A DNA stretch of 24,760 bases, taken from positions 1 through 24,760 of the forward strand of contig JBELML010000094.1 of assembly GCA_042095835.1 (NCBI GenBank), written 5' to 3'. Positions 24,569-24,760 of this stretch are shown one piece after another (position 1 is the stretch's first letter; each line of letters opens with the position of its first letter). The position numbers and the translations under genes were made by a program. This DNA comes from DATFKA01 sp042095835 (lineage in GTDB: Bacteria; Bacteroidota; Bacteroidia; Chitinophagales; Saprospiraceae). Below the pieces are notes generated by a model, which was not told where the DNA came from, ran no database searches, and worked only from the letters and a program-made list of their open reading frames with translations.

Positions 24569-24760
24569 ATATTCTATATTGTTTTATTTATTGAGGAAGG
24601 ACATGGCTATCATACAGTTGATTTTACCGATTTCAAATGTTCAAGAGGAACATTGATTACTATACGAAAAGACCAAATCCATAAATTTTTTAGAAGCAAT
24701 AACCTGAAAGGAAGCCTACTACTTTTTACTGATGAATTTTTAGTGAGTTACCTTGAAGAA
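24569..24760 (+). pseudogene. AraC-family regulator remnant, 5'-truncated at the IS edge, continuing beyond the window
   Basis: 64 codons are open from just after a TGA at 24566-24568, which directly abuts the IS right end. The translation (FYIVLFIEEGHGYHTVDFTD, RGTLITIRKDQIHKF, LKGSLLLFTDEFLVSYLEE) matches the cupin-like N-terminal sensing domain of AraC-type regulators; family members usually have some 30-45 residues before the FY-xxLF-xEG strand, which are missing here, and there is no usable start codon. The DNA-binding domain would lie beyond the window. The IS most likely broke this gene. An IS-borne promoter reading outward could still express a shortened product, but none is evident. 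Confidence 0.75.

Noticed and set aside
23356..24575. Exact target site duplication around the IS element
   Set aside because: The flanks match only 7 of 10 positions, so a true duplication cannot be claimed; it is kept only as a possibility.

Overview
The window looks like a chromosomal segment of a Bacteroidota bacterium, most likely a marine or sludge type of the Saprospiria (Lewinella/Haliscomenobacter-like). This rests on a type IX secretion (T9SS) C-terminal sorting domain, a TonB-dependent receptor with an N-terminal carboxypeptidase-like domain, several lipoproteins, the small ribosomal protein THX, a GH3-family protein, DUF5117-type metalloproteases, and TAnnTTTG-type -7 boxes without strong Shine-Dalgarno sites. 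The genus is inference. No tRNA, rRNA or CRISPR array was seen.

Layout. 1-5.5 kb: the 3' part of a giant, repeat-built secreted T9SS protein, then a TonB-dependent receptor, both on +. 5.5-11.2 kb: exported degradative enzymes, namely an S10-type serine carboxypeptidase (-), a lipoprotein sulfatase (+) and a large zinc metalloprotease (+). 11.2-13.1 kb: an ABC-F ATPase (-). 13.2-16.1 kb: an unknown lipoprotein (+), a leishmanolysin-like lipoprotein protease (+) and a small exported protein (-). 16.2-19.4 kb: glycogen synthesis genes glgC and glgA (both -), separated by 381 bp of repeat-like sequence. 19.4-21.4 kb: a 39-codon gene for ribosomal protein THX (-) and a GH3-family gene (-). 21.6-23.2 kb: an exported protein with a C-terminal membrane anchor (+) facing a LolA-like gene (-). 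23.37-24.57 kb: a complete IS4-family insertion sequence with matched ends. After it, the remnant of an AraC-type regulator runs off the window.

How it fits together: the left two thirds is dominated by proteins sent to the envelope or outside the cell (T9SS cargo, receptor, proteases, sulfatase), consistent with a polymer- or protein-degrading lifestyle. glgC and glgA together convert glucose-1-phosphate to glycogen. Strong hairpins lie between the convergent gene pairs.

The most unusual signals are: (1) a pair of about 200 bp fold-back elements (8542-8732 and 19638-19843) with 34-nt inverted ends and base-pair-preserving differences between the copies; (2) the 1371-bp near-exact internal duplication in the T9SS gene; (3) an A AAA AAG slippery site at the start of the IS transposase, exactly placed to fuse a short ATG-started leader to the transposase frame; (4) truncation of the AraC gene at the IS edge. 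I found no clearly new multi-gene system.
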